A stretch of 64,000 nt of DNA, taken from Halicephalobus mephisto. Its lineage: Eukaryota > Nematoda > Chromadorea > Rhabditida > Panagrolaimidae. Positions 11,201 through 23,570 of the stretch are shown here, piece after piece. A program made the position numbers and the translations under genes. The stretch covers positions 1-64,000 of the forward strand of contig SWDT01000290.1 in the NCBI GenBank assembly GCA_009193035.1. Direction: 5' to 3'. Under the pieces are notes generated by a model. It did not search any database. It worked only from the letters and a program-made list of their open reading frames with translations, and had not been told where the DNA came from. Position 1 is the first letter of the stretch. The number at the start of each line of letters is the position of its first letter.

Positions 11201-14200
11201 CCTCCAATGTTCGAATCAAACTGGAATCTGCGAGTGCAATGAAAACTACATTAATGACAGATGTGATTCTTGCAAACCTGGCCATGGGGATATTGAAGCA
11301 GGTTGCCCTAAATGCGATTGTGACGAAGTTGGATCTACTGGAGATTACTGTAGCCCGATCAGCGGTCAATGTAACTGTAAGGCTGGAGTTTATGGAAAGA
11401 GGTGTGACATGTGCATTCCCAGTTACTACAACTTTACTGATCAAGGATGCACTTTCTGTCATTGTGACGATTACGGGTCTGTTGATCAAAAGTGTAGCAA
11501 CATCACTGGAGAGTGTGTGTGTAGACCAAATGTAGAAGGAACTCGTTGCGATCATTGTGTACCTGGGTTCTTCAATATTACGTCTTTGGAAGGCTGTCAG
11601 GAGTGTGGGTGCAGTGAAGTCGGATCTATTTCAAGAGAATGCAACGCTGTCACGGGTAAGTTCGGGGTAATTCAATATTGATCCATGTATGAAATCAAAT
11701 TCCAGGTAAATGTGTGTGTAAAGAAGGAGTTACTGGATTGAAATGTGACAAATGTGCTCCAAACCACTGGGGACTCGATGAGAATGGCTGTAAACAATGT
11801 AAAGTCTGCCCAGCTCCAGGTCAAGTATGTGACCCAATCACTGGAGAATGTGTTTGTCCCCCAAACACAATTGGAGAAAAGTGTGAAGAATGCGCGAAGA
11901 ATTCCTGGAATTATGATGCCTATCGTGGTTGCACCTTTTGCGACTGTGATGGAGTTGGAGCTGATTCCAGTGAATGCGATCCGTTGACTGGTCAATGTAA
12001 ATGCAAGGCTGGATTCGTTGGTCACAAGTGCGATCACTGCCAAGCAGGTTACTTTAATTTCCCCGACTGTGAACCATGTAACTGTAATATCAACGGAACA
12101 GATCCCATGGAATGCAGAGATGATCTCTGTCTTTGCTCCAATGAGGGTCAATGCAAATGCAAAGCTCATGTAACTGGACTGAAATGTGATCAATGTGACG
12201 CCAACTCCTTCTCCCTCGACAAGTTCAATCCAAAGGGTTGCACAGAATGCTTCTGTTTCAACAGAACCAACTTTTGTGTCCAGAATAGTCTTGTTTGGCA
12301 GCAAATTTACACCCCAGATAGACGAGTCTACTTTGAAGATCCTTTTGAGATCTTTGAAAGAAAGAACAACTTCCAAATTCTAAAGGAATATCCACCCAAT
12401 TACAACAGCTACTTGTCAAACAATGCTCCTCTTTATTGGCCTCTGCCACGAACATTCCTCGGAGACAGGACAAACTCTTACAACGGATATCTAAGATTCA
12501 AGATCTGGAACGAAGACAACTATAGAAAGCAACACGGCATTCATCCGCTTCCAACGACATTCAGATTCCATCCTCAAGTAGTTATGATTGGAAATGACAG
12601 AATTATTTTGGAACATACCGCAGAGGAGATTTCTGAGGAAAACAAATATAAAGTAAAGCTCCACGAAAGCAAGTGGAAGAATAGATTATCTCCTCAACTA
12701 CCTGTCACTCGACAACAACTGATGGTTGCTTTGCAGAACCTTCAGGCTATCTACATCAGGGGAACTTATAACGATATGTACCGTGGAGATGCTATCAGTC
12801 TTCGTGACGTCTCTCTTGATATTGCCGTGGAGAATGTTACGGATTCCGAGTCTTCTGTTGCTATTGGAGTTGAACTCTGCGGAGAATGTCCTGAAGGATA
12901 TTCAGGCGCTTCTTGTCAGAATCCTGCAGAAGGTTACTGTAGGAAACGAGTTCCAGGATATCTTAACAGTCCTGATGACCTCGCTTTGATCGGATACGCT
13001 TCCCCTTGTGCCTGCAACGGCCACTCAACTACGTGTGATCCAGAGACTTGCCGATGCACCGATTGCCAACATAACACTATTGGCGACTTTTGCGAAGCTT
13101 GCAAGCCCGGATATCATGGAGATGCCAAAGAAGGCTCCCCGGACTCGTGTATCAAATGTGCTTGTCCCTTGGCTACAAACAGCTTTAGTGACACCTGTGT
13201 TCCTGCAGATACTGGAAGAGGATACGCTTGTGATGCTTGTAAACCCGGCTATGCTGGACTTTATTGTGAGACATGTGTTGCTGGATATTACGGAGACCCG
13301 AACACAGAAGGTGGATTCTGTCAATTGTGTAATTGCCATCCTCATGGAAGTCTGAGTGCGTACTGTCACAACGTCACCGGTCAATGTGAATGCAGAGAAG
13401 GTGTTGATGGAAGAGATTGCTCCAGATGCCGTCCAAGACATGCGTTTATCGATAGAGTTTGCACATCGTGTGATCATGGTTGCTACAAAGAACTGATGAT
13501 ACTCGAAGATGAGATGGAGAATCAACTCTTGACTGTTCAAAATCTGTCCGAATCGAAGCCGATTCCAAGGAAACGAATTAGAAAAATAGATGAGGCTGTC
13601 AATTCCTTCAACGATATACTGAACTCCATTAAATTAAATGAAGCGTCTGCAGCTGAACTCTTTGGAAATCCAAATGAAGAAAACCGACACATCAAAGAAG
13701 CTCTCGTTGTCATCGAAGAAGCCAAAGTATTGGAAGAAAAGTCAAATGAGACAATGACAAAGTTGAATAAGCTTCAGAACGATCTGAAATCCATTAGAGA
13801 ACTCCAGCATGAGCAGAATGGACGAATCTATGAGATTTTGACTCAGTTGAGTAGATTTGCCGATCAGCTTGTTCATCAGCCTTCTGGAAACATTGATACT
13901 TTGGTTAAAGAAGCGGAGAGATTGCTTGAGGAGTTGAATGAGAAGGATAAACAATTGGAAAAACAATTGAATTACGCAACAGAGAATTCAGAAGAAGCTG
14001 AGGAGTTGTTAAAAGAAGTTCTTTCAAAGAAACTGAACGATACAAGCTATGAGCTACTTTCTGAGCAACACGATGAGAGAAGGAAGCTCATTAGAGGTTT
14101 CCGTGATTCCATTTGGGACAACGCAAAGCCCAATGCTACAGCTGCTAGGAAGCTGACCGAGACTGTCAATAAGAGACTTGATACCTTGAAAGATACTGTT

Positions 14201-17200
14201 GATCAAATCGAGAAAGCTGCAGCTTCTCAACAGGAAACCCTTGCTCAAACGAGTGAAGCAGTCGAGTCTATAAAGCAAGCGCTATTGGATTCTCACGATT
14301 TCTACCAAGATATCAACGATAATCTTCTGGAAAAGCTTTCTGACAAGATTGAAGAAGTTAAGAAAGACACAGAGAACAATAATGAAGAACTCAGAAAAGA
14401 TCAACACAAGCTTCATAAGGCTCAACAACACGCAAAGGACATGGAACACCAGGCGAGAAGAATCAAGAATCAGCTGGAAGCCTCTCAAGCTTTTGGAACA
14501 GATGCTCTTGCAGCAACAAATGCATACAAAGATATTGTTGGAGCTCTCATCAATGCTTCAGAAGCTGCAGCAACTGCTAAAAAGGCTGCAGAGGAGGCCT
14601 ATAATGAAATTGGGGATAGAGATACTCCAGAATCTCTTGTAAACCATGCTATGAAGAGTTTAAATGACTCTGTTTCCTTAAGAAATGCGATTAGCGAAAC
14701 TGATGGGATGGATATTGAAGAAGGAACAAAGAAACTTGAGAATACACTGGAGGAAGTCAAAAAAACTTCCGATCAGATTCTCAAGGAAGTTCAAGAGGTC
14801 AAGGATGCTCAAGATGTTCTCGATGATCATGAAGACAGGATTAACAACATTCATGTTGTTGTAGAACAGGCCAAAGACAATGTTGACCAGGCTACAAATG
14901 GAATTGATAGACTTACTAAAGATGTAGATGAATTGAAAATGAGAGCTGATAATGTAACAAATTTTAATGAACAAGCAATCAAAGAAGACATCGAAAACGT
15001 AGCTGCTTCTAGTGCTGCTATTACAGATTCCCTTGCTAAACTGGATGACGTCCGAGAAAGAACCAACAGGAACAGTGACCAACTAAAGGCGGTGAGACAG
15101 AAGTTAGCAGTTTTGAAAGAGAAAATGAATGAAGCAAAAGAAAAGGCGAGCAAAGTCAAGATTGCTGTCCGATCAGAACCCAGAGACTCCTGTGTTCGAG
15201 AATACCTCTCTCCTGCTCATCCATCCCCGACAACTAAGATCAACATCAAGTTCCGTCCAGCTCTAGATGTACCTGATTCTCTTCTCTTCTTGACTCTGAC
15301 CAAATCTCGAAGAACTCAAGCTAGGGAATTCCTAGCAATCGAGTTGAAAGACAAGAGAATTATTGTCCATTGGAATATCGGCAGTAGCTCGAGGAGGGCA
15401 ACTAACAGCCACAATATTGTCTATATTGCCACTTCTGACAGATACACTTGGTACCACATTGATGTCACGAGAATCGGGAATGCTGTCAAGTTTAATGTTG
15501 GACGGAAACAAACTCTCACTGGGGAAGGGTCTAAAAATGTGGATGAGCCGACATTACAAACTCTGGGAGAGCCTGATGTTACTAATGATGTCATCCTGAA
15601 CACTATTCCTGGGGAAACGAAGATCTACGTTGGATACGAGAACCCAGAACTCACGGACGAACTTGGATTGAGTACAAATAAGTTCACAGGAGTCATGGGA
15701 GAACTCAAGATCGATGGAGAACAAGTTCCCCTTTGGGTCTTTGCCAAACAGAGCGGCAACTGCGATGGAGCTTCCGGAGCCCCATCAACTTCCGCGAGAG
15801 GCCACTTCTTCAGAAACGGATTCGCTCAAGTTCGAATGCCAATGACGGAAAGATCTAACACTCTCATCAGAATCATTTATGCCGCTTATTCCTCTGATGG
15901 TCTCTTGTACTTCCGAGGAAACAAAGAAAACAAGGACTTTGTTGCCGTAGAACTGAGAGAAGGAGAAGTCTGGGTCAAGGCTAATTATGGAGAGGGATCT
16001 TATGTCGAAATTCGTTCTGCCAACAACAATTACGCTGACGGCAATGTTCATACAGTGAAGATTACAAGGAGTAATAGTGAATTGGAGCTCATGGTTGACA
16101 ACGACGATGACAAAGGATCTATCACAATTCCTGGAGATAACAACGTTCTCAATGTGGATGATGAAGATCCTCACTTTGTTGCAGGAGTGCCTTCAGACTT
16201 TGACAAGTCTCCGTTTGAGGAGAGAGACATTAACTGGAACGGGTTCGTTGGATGTATCCAAGTGGTCAGGCCGAATCAACTCAGCGAACTTGATTTGGAT
16301 CATCCAGTCAGATCTCAGAGGAAGGAACCAGGTTGTGAATTCAAAGAAGAGAAGCTTCTTCCTGCTGACAAAGTTATTGGATTCCCCAAAGCCGGATACC
16401 TTATTACCGAAGGCATCAATCTTGGAACTAACTCTAGTCTGTCCTTCAATTTAAGAACGAAGAATAGCAATGCCGTCTTGCTGTATCAGAAGACACTGAG
16501 TCAGAGCAGAAAGCGGACTACGGACGATGGAGAGAAGACCTTTTTTGCCTTCTATCTTTACAATGGAAGACTCATCGTTCACCTAGGAACGGATCACACT
16601 GATAGACTGAAGAGACCGTCCCTCAGTTCCAATCAATCATACAATGATGGCAGACTCCACTCTGTCTTCTTTGCCAGACAAGGATCTTCCATTGTAGTTA
16701 GAATTGATGATAAAGAAGTCGTCAAAGGCCAACTCCAAGATGACACTGTCATCGGGTCTTCTTCAAGCAAGCTCTACTTTGGAGGACTTCCAGAGAACCT
16801 TCGTCTCAAGAGTGATACCAATGATATGGGGACAACGGAGCCTCTCATTGGATGCCTTAGCGACTTTTACTTTAATTTTGAGAGAATGTCCATTATTCCG
16901 GAGAAACACGAAGCTCAATTGGGCACTTGTGCTTTCGACGACGATGTTGCTCACGACGCAGGTTGGTTGACTTTTTTCAAATTTGTACTTTTGTTTGATT
17001 TTAAAATTACCTGATCTAGATGATTCCGGTGAACAAAAAGGTTTTGAGCGAAAAGCATCAAAATTGAGTTTACAATTGGCGGCTCCAACTTATGATGGAC
17101 CAGAATACTTGCCCATGCCGGGCTATGATTTGTTAGGTTAGAATTTTCGGACAAGAGTGAATCTAATGCGTGTAATAAGTGTGATGCATGCGCTAATTTG

Positions 17201-18550
17201 CTAACAAGAATGGTTTGATACATACATAATGATTAATACGATAGTTAATTTAATGCGGTGGTAGTGAAGACTTACATTTAACCATTGCTGTGGCAATACT
17301 AACTTGTATCCTGTTGTTAACACATGTGATCACTATTATTTCAGTGAATACACTGTCAGATACTTGCCCAGCTCCTTCGATGAAAGAATCAGATGCTAGA
17401 GTTCTTAATGGCGCAAGGTACGGAGCTTCAGAAACGTCCCACAGTCGACTTAATTTTGCCAAACCTGGTCCTAATTACAGAAAGTGAGTTTTATCTCTGG
17501 TAATTAATGAAGTAACTGACAAACTTCAGCTTTAAACTGGCGTTCATCTTCCGCACACATGTGGCTGACGGAACTCTGTGGGTCTGGGCGAATTACAAGA
17601 ACTATACTCGATACTTCTTCCTCTACATGGAAGATGGCTTCTTGACTTTGGATATCCAGGGCCAGCACAGCAAGAAACAACTGCAATACAAGGAGAAGAG
17701 ATTGAATGATGGAGAATGGCACGCCGTCGATCTCAACAAAGAGAACAAAAAACTGATTCTCCAAGTCGACAATCTCACGCCGGCATCCATGGAAGATGCT
17801 CCTAATCCGAATGTTATGAGAAAGAGGATGTATGTCGGTGGAGTTATCTCGAAACACAAGAAGATTTTCAATTTCGCCCATAGCAACTTCATTGGATGTA
17901 TGAAGAACTTCATGGTGGATGGAATCAACCAGGATCTTCATGCCCACACGAGAGATGTCATCCTCTGCAAAACCACTAAGGATGTTGCTTATATCCACAA
18001 AGGTGGATTCATGATCTTTGATGCTTTGCGGAATGTGGGTGATCCTGCCACGAGCACTCAGGACATTGATATCAGCATCAGATTCAGATCGACCAACTCT
18101 ACCGGAGTTTTGGTCGCTCTACTCTCCAGTGTCAGTACTGAAGAGGAGTACAAAACTGGATTGATCGTTCAATTGTCCGAAGGCAACTTGGTCTTCACGG
18201 CCAATCATCTGCTGAATTCTGTCGAAATTAAGCATAAAGTCCCGATCCCGGATCTTTGTCCCTCTGAATGGCACAGATTCCACGTTACCTTGACAAGAAT
18301 CAACGTCATCATTAACCTCGACGAGACCCGGGCCATATTCCCGATTTCCGAATTGAAGAAATCGACGATGGAGGTCTTCAGAAGTCTCCCAGTCTACATC
18401 GGAGGACTGTCTGCTAATCTCGCTGTCACTCAGAAGCTGGAGACTTTGGACGGTTGTTTCCATGAAATCCACTTTGGAGGCACTATCGCCCCGATTTCTA
18501 TCGCCAAGAGACTCCACAAAGTCATTCCTGATGGATGTCCGCTTCTTTAA
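5292..18550 (+). CDS. Laminin subunit alpha (two-L4, alpha1/2 type)
   Basis: Exons 5292-5433, 6168-7070, 7121-8174, 10409-10562, 10605-11655, 11706-16961, 17020-17136, 17345-17483 and 17530-18550 join in phase to about 3278 residues. Order: signal peptide; laminin N-terminal domain (from GLFPNIFNLATHADIR, ~50-300); EGF-like LE repeats; first laminin IV (~545-735); more LE; second laminin IV (~1298-1490); LE; coiled coil (~1690-2255); LG1-LG3 (~2280-2850); a polar linker in two small exons (~2853-2940); and LG4-LG5 to the end. Two L4 modules place it with vertebrate alpha1/alpha2 and Drosophila wing blister. The protein would trimerise with beta and gamma chains through the coiled coil and bind cell receptors through LG domains in basement membrane. 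The start follows a splice-acceptor-like GCCAG. AATAAA lies near 18582. Length matches full-length alpha chains. Confidence 0.95.
8345..8911 (-). CDS. Putative small secreted peptide precursor nested in a laminin intron
   Basis: On the strand opposite laminin, inside its 2.2-kb third intron, two exons (8911-8702 and 8611-8345) join in phase 0 across a 90-bp GT-AG intron to give 158 residues. The first ATG opens a plausible signal peptide: n-region MIKDAIGNVR, hydrophobic TGFISIIFLLAFGS, then KLCNG. Next come an acidic spacer, a helical stretch, a Lys-Arg pair at the exon junction (ELKR), and a basic amphipathic segment containing LDVLRKLNRRQTQRRR, then an acidic C-terminus. Signal peptide plus dibasic sites fits a neuropeptide precursor. 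LDVLR is also found in CRF-like diuretic hormone 44, but no Gly amidation site follows and the rest differs. It could equally be an unknown secreted coiled-coil protein or a chance pair of open frames. The function is not established. Confidence 0.45.
8912..10408. other. Rest of laminin intron 3
   Basis: AT-rich intronic DNA. Short frames near 10091-10316 on the minus strand have no signal peptide or domain and overlap each other in different frames. I see no further gene, tRNA or transposon ends here. The first part could hold the promoter of the nested minus-strand gene. Confidence 0.4.
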
Positions 18551-18920
18551 AGTTATACATTTTTAATTCGTGTAATCGACAAATAAAGTAATCGTTTAAA
18601 ATTGTCTGGGAACTTTCTAGCCACTGCAAGGATATTTGTGGCAAACATTTCTACTTTTCGTAGTAGCACAATGTTTTAACACAATAAACTTCTTGTGAAA
18701 GAAGTGAAAACGAAGCTAATGTTCTCATTCCATGTCTTGTCTGAGTTGATTGCTTTGTCCTGAAGAGAAAACTCGTCCCTTTTTTCCCTTCACACTCAAT
18801 TTTGTCCTTTCTTGGTTTTTTTATTAAATTTTCTATATTCTCTAGTTTTTAGTGTAGTTGCTTTAGTTGTTAAGGTATTGATTTTGTAAACTAAAGCACT
18901 TTGATATATGAAGTTTTCAG

Positions 18921-20816
18921 ATGGCTTCTGTAAAACCCGATTTTTCTAGAATTCTCTTTACAGGAGTGAAGAGAAAAAAGGATTCTAATCTTGTTACACA
19001 GAATGATAAACAAGGTCTGAGACTACGTACTCTACCGGAAAGTAATAGTGAAAATGAACCAGCGACTAAGACGAATGAAGAAGTGGAGGATATTGAGAAA
19101 TCATCTGCAGTGAGACTGTTTTCCTCTTCCGAGAAAGTTTCTGTTCCGAAATTAAAACCGAAGGATGAAAAATCGATTCAGCAGCAAAAATATGTAAGCT
19201 TTTTTTACTCATCGTCTTATAACAATACAACGTTATAGTTTGCTGAAGTTCGGAAACTGAACCGAATTTTTACCTGGGGAGAAGATATTCCAAGGCCTGT
19301 CATCAACTTTTCGGATCTTGAATTACCAGAAGCATTGTTGGGGAATTTAGCAGAGTTTCGAATTGTTGAGCCAACTCCGATTCAGATGCAAGCGATTCCA
19401 TTGATGCTACAGAGAAGAGATATCCTTGCGAGTGCTCCAACAGGTTCCGGTAAAACTCTCGCTTTCATTCTCCCGATATTGAAAGAGCTCACGGCGAATC
19501 CTTTATCGAAGAAACCATTTGCTTTGATTCTGGAACCGACTAGGGTCTTGGCAAAGCAAGTCTACGTTCAGTTTGTCAAATATTGTCAGAATCTGAATCT
19601 TGGATATTCATTCTATGAAGATGGAGACTTTCCTTTGGATACGCAAATTGCTATTACCACTCCTAGTCGCTTGATTGCTGCTGCTGAAAAGAACGAGAAG
19701 CTTGCCAAGGGACTTTCGAGACTTCATTGGATCATTATTGACGAAAGTGATCGGTTGTTCAACAATGAAGATGGATCTGCGGATTTCAAGAAGAGCGTAA
19801 GTTGAACCTTTACATTTGGTTTATGATAACCAGTCACTTTGTAGCTAGGAAAAATCTTCAACTGGGCCGATGGTAATTATACAAGACGAGCATTCTTCTC
19901 AGCTACGTTCTCTGCCGACGTTGAATCTTGGTGTCAACAACATTTGACGAATGTAGCCATGCTTTGTATTGGCGAGAAGAATGCCTCCAATTCCCTTGTT
20001 GCCCAACATCTTGTTTTTGCTGGCTCTGAGGGCGGGAAGGTATCTGCCATCAGAGATGTCATCCAAGGTGGATTCGAGCCTCCTGCCCTTATTTTTGTTC
20101 AGAACAAAGATAGAGCAGGTCAACTCTATACTGCACTTTGCTCCAGTTTTCCTAATATCCCAATTGCTCTAATCACAAGCGAAGTCACGAATAATCAAAA
20201 GGACAAGGTTCTGGATGAAGTTAGAGCAAGGAAAGTATTCATCTTGATTTGCACAGAGCTCATTGGAAGAGGAATCGATTTGCCTACAGTCAACTTGGTC
20301 ATTAACTTTGATCTGCCGTCTTCGATTGTAAACTACATTCATCGTGTTGGAAGAACAGGAAGAGCTGGAAAAATAGGGAAGGCCATCACTTATTTCACGG
20401 AAACCGATTTGAAGTTTATTCGACCTATCGCTACTGTTATTCATCAGGCTGGATTTGAAGTTCCTCCGTATACTCTATCTTTAGATAAACCGAACGGTCA
20501 TGTTAAAAAGCAGTTGAAGAGTGTGCATCGACAAACATTTACTGGAACAGGCAAGTGGGAAAGAGTGAAGGCGATCAAAAGACGGAAGAATGAAATCATG
20601 CCTGTGGAGAAAAGAAACAAAAACAACAACGCCCTAGTGGATGACGATACTGGTGGCGATATGGTTTCAAAGAAGAGTCGTCAAAAGGTGTTTATCAAGA
20701 AGAAGAAACTTGCTAAGAAGAAAGTCGAATCAAAGAAGAAACCCAAAGTCCAGAAGACCATCCAAAAGAAACCAAAGAAGATGAAACTTGAAAAGCGTTC
20801 TGTGATAGCCGATTGA
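18921..20816 (+). CDS. DDX52: ATP-dependent RNA helicase DDX52 / Rok1
   Basis: Exons 18921-19193, 19239-19796 and 19845-20816 join in phase 0 to 600 residues, the usual family length. Helicase motifs in order: Q motif (PTPIQMQAI), motif I (APTGSGKT), PTR, motif II as DESD, SAT, and motif VI (HRVGRTGRAGK). The DESD form of motif II, the SAT-F-SADVESW segment and FAGSEGGK are typical of DDX52/Rok1 rather than of other DEAD-box proteins. The C-terminus is a lysine-rich nucleolar-type tail. Rok1 acts in the nucleolus in small-subunit pre-rRNA processing. The ATG lies directly after TTTTCAG, a perfect 3' splice-acceptor sequence, which suggests a 5' UTR intron or a trans-splice site. It is convergent with the phosphatase gene downstream. 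Confidence 0.93.
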
Positions 20817-21024
20817 TTTGTGATACGTTCTAATTGATATGGTGCTTAGATTAGGTTCTTACGGTTTCAGACAACATGGTAGTGTGAGCATTTTTTGATT
20901 CTTGCCAGATCTCTCACTAGCTCCGTGACTACCTCGTTGCCTGGAAGCGTTCCAAATGTGATGACAATGATTATGACGTTATCTTTATGCAAGCTTTTAA
21001 AATATTTTAAAAATTTTGAGCCAG

Positions 21025-22800
21025 TTAATGGATGGAAGAATCATCACTGAGCCACTTGTTCCGGTCTAGGGAAGTGAGCTCATCTTTATCCTTCTCTTTC
21101 CCGAGTTTTTGCCTAACAGCGAGAGCAATGACGTCGTAGATCGTCGCGTATTGGTCAATGTTCTGGACCATATTCTGTCGTTGTCCCCGGAGACTGTTGA
21201 CGACCCCGAAGATGTCGAGGTTCTGTCTATCTTCGATTTTATCTAGGAGTTGGTCGATTGCGATGAAGACTCCAGTTCTCCCAACTCCAGCGGAACAATG
21301 GACAAGGATTGGATTCGAGTGGGGAGAAGCCCTGACTTGCTTGATAAAGTGCAGGAGAGAAGCCTTGTTCTCCGGGGCTGATCCATCTCTCCACTTTTTG
21401 AAATGCCATTGGAGGACTTTTTTCGGGGGGTCATTAGATCCGTCGTAGAGTAGGAACTCACGTTGGAAGCTATTTTCATCTTCAACAATGCAGTAGAACT
21501 TGACGCACAGTCCGTAATCGAGTTCTATTGTGTCTCCTGCGTTTTCCGGCCAGTAAGAGGAGCATTTGGATCGCAACCCTTCAACCAACTGGGTCAGCAT
21601 AATGATGCAGTCAATGTCTTCCTGCCAAACCAGCCTCCAGAAGTCACTGATAGTGGAATCTCTCCTTCCTCCAGCACATTCACTCTCTCCAATCGGTCCC
21701 TGAGCAGCGATGTAACTTCGTTCTCCCTCGGTGTTATTGATAAAGCTGGCGTTTATGTAGTCAGGGCCTCCGCCATACTTGAGGACGACTCTGTTGTATT
21801 CAAACGGGACAATGTCATAGAAACGATTCTTTCTGGTTGACTGAGAAGAGGAAAAGGCAGTAGTGTGAGATGGCTTGCTTTTTTCGAGGAGCTGAAACTC
21901 ATTTGGATTCTAATCTACTCGTAAATCAAAACGAACCTCAAATTCGTCATAGAGTTTTGCGCTTTCATTTTCATTTAATTCTTCCAGACGTTTCGGATAA
22001 TTGGTAATGGAGATGGGGATCAATTCTCTTCTCGGCGGTTTGGCGACATGATTGTTGATGGAATTGGGGAGAGCAATGTTGAGTGGTCTGTTTCCTGATC
22101 CTTTTTTCTCTTCTGTAGTTTTTTCTCGTATTTTTCCCCCAGGCAAAGGGCCTCCACTGACATCCCCCCTCAACTCTTCATCCTCGACTTTTTTGTTGCA
22201 TTTACTGAAACCTCCGATTTCGATCCCATAAGGCATGTTCGGATTGTAATTGGGAATATCATCGACGACGACGACAACGCTATTGTCCTGCTGTCGCTTC
22301 CCGATGCTTCTCTTGCTACTGGTTAAACTGAGGGTCTTGTTGCTCCGGGGGGAATGGGATATATTCATATTTGTTTTGTGAAAGTTATTTACATCCTCCA
22401 AGTCCAATTCCGGAGATATTGGGGGAGGTGGGGCTTCGAAAATCTTCTGATTTGTAGGCAATCCATGGAAGATATGCTGGGAAGTTTTTGGCTTTGAATT
22501 CTTTGCTGCTTCAATGTCTTCAGAAGATTCCCTCGAAGATGTGTCTGTGCAGCTATGAGCAACAGCAACTTGATTAACATGGACTTTGTGAGATTTCCTT
22601 TTATGTAAAATATAGCTAACGAGAATGGCCACGACGCAGAAGGCCAAAAGAATGCTCAATGCAAGAATCACAAAAAACCACGTTAGTCCTGAAAAAGATT
22701 ACCTTTAGTCTCCTTTTGTTTAAAGATTAATATTAAATTCTTTACTTTCGCTCTTTCCTGAGACTGAATGAGAATCTGTGGGATTAGATTTGAAGAAGAA
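21025..22800 (-). CDS. Receptor-type protein tyrosine phosphatase, single catalytic domain
   Basis: Secure exons are 22688-21937 and 21891-21025 (phase 0). The first carries a membrane span (TWFFVILALSILLAFCVVAI), a short basic stop-transfer and ~215 residues of low-complexity cytoplasmic sequence. The second is one PTP domain: KNRFYDIVP, DYINASF, YIAAQGP, FWRLVWQED, the catalytic loop HCSAGVGRTG, and a Q-loop MVQNIDQY. The juxtamembrane part resembles receptor-PTP D1 lead-ins (NYPKRLEELNENE). The general-acid loop reads WRDGSAPE instead of WPD, keeping the aspartate but losing the proline. A likely short ectodomain exon ends at 22746 (phase 1), but the signal-peptide exon could not be placed. 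It would dephosphorylate phosphotyrosine at the cytoplasmic face. It is divergent from the Ly6-like gene, so the two may share a promoter. Confidence 0.85.
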
Positions 22801-22988
22801 TTACCACGAGAGCTGGCCAGAATTAGCAGTTAGCTCATAAAAGCTTCGACATTTAGTCCGAGCTCATTTGCATTGATTTAAGGTGAGAAGGAAAGTGGAC
22901 TGGATATTACATAATATTTAGTTATTTGCTTTTGTCTATCTGTTTATACTTCATACTTGAACCACGAATTTTATAGCGTTGAAGAAAA

Positions 22989-23570
22989 ATGAAGACTGGT
23001 AGGTCCAGGATAATTGTTATACTGGTTGTTTTATTCTTCGGAGTAAGAGGTTAGGAAACTAGTAAATCGAAAAGGTAATCAGAAAATTACAGAAAATGTT
23101 TCCCTAACTTGTTATGACTGTCTAGAGCCATGTGAGGAGAACGCCCCAATGTGCGGGGGACTTTACTGTGCAAGATGTAAGAGTTTCATCAAGTTCTTGC
23201 AATAAGCACCATTTCAGTGAAGGTAACGGACATAAGATTGACCTACAGCGTCCTCCACGCCTGTCTGAACTCGAATCACCTGACTTCCAACACGACCCTT
23301 GAAGTTGACAAGTGTTACAACTTGGAATCCCTTGATTCCAACTGGACCGAGGACTTGGCTTTGGTAACCAGACACAAAGTGAACCTCACTAGTTATTACA
23401 ACCCTCTAATTAACATTTGCGACCAGAGCGACACTTTTTGCAACGAAACCAGTTGTGAACTTTCTGATACTACTCAAGATAACGGAAACAGAAGCCATGA
23501 GCATCTGATTATTCCTATATTGGGTTCTTGGTTGATCTATGCTCTTATTGACTACCTTGGAAAAATGTGA
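22989..23570 (+). CDS. Ly6/uPAR-like three-finger protein, probably GPI-anchored
   Basis: Exons 22989-23049, 23093-23176 and 23218-23570 join in phase 1/1 to 165 residues. The N-terminus is a signal peptide (RIIVILVVLFFGVRE). It is followed at once by the three-finger start LTCYDC and a cysteine-rich body ending CDQSDTFCNE, like the conserved C-terminal CN of Ly6 domains. There are several N-glycosylation sequons. The last ~20 residues are hydrophobic (IIPILGSWLIYALIDYLG), as in GPI-anchor signals. Ly6 proteins act at the cell surface or in septate-junction and receptor trafficking, but no partner can be read here. Fingers 2-3 are long and the usual adjacent CC near the end is absent, so this is a divergent member. 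AATAAA at about 23571 overlaps the region just after the stop. Confidence 0.7.

Noticed and set aside
11714..17014. Treating the 1766-codon frame as a separate protein
   Set aside because: It is exon 6 of laminin; it begins mid-LE repeat after an AG acceptor and its end runs past a GT donor into an intron.
17290..17487. Alternative signal-peptide start before laminin LG4
   Set aside because: The hydrophobic lead is intron 7 read through the acceptor at 17344; the frame starts with GTG and has no promoter context.
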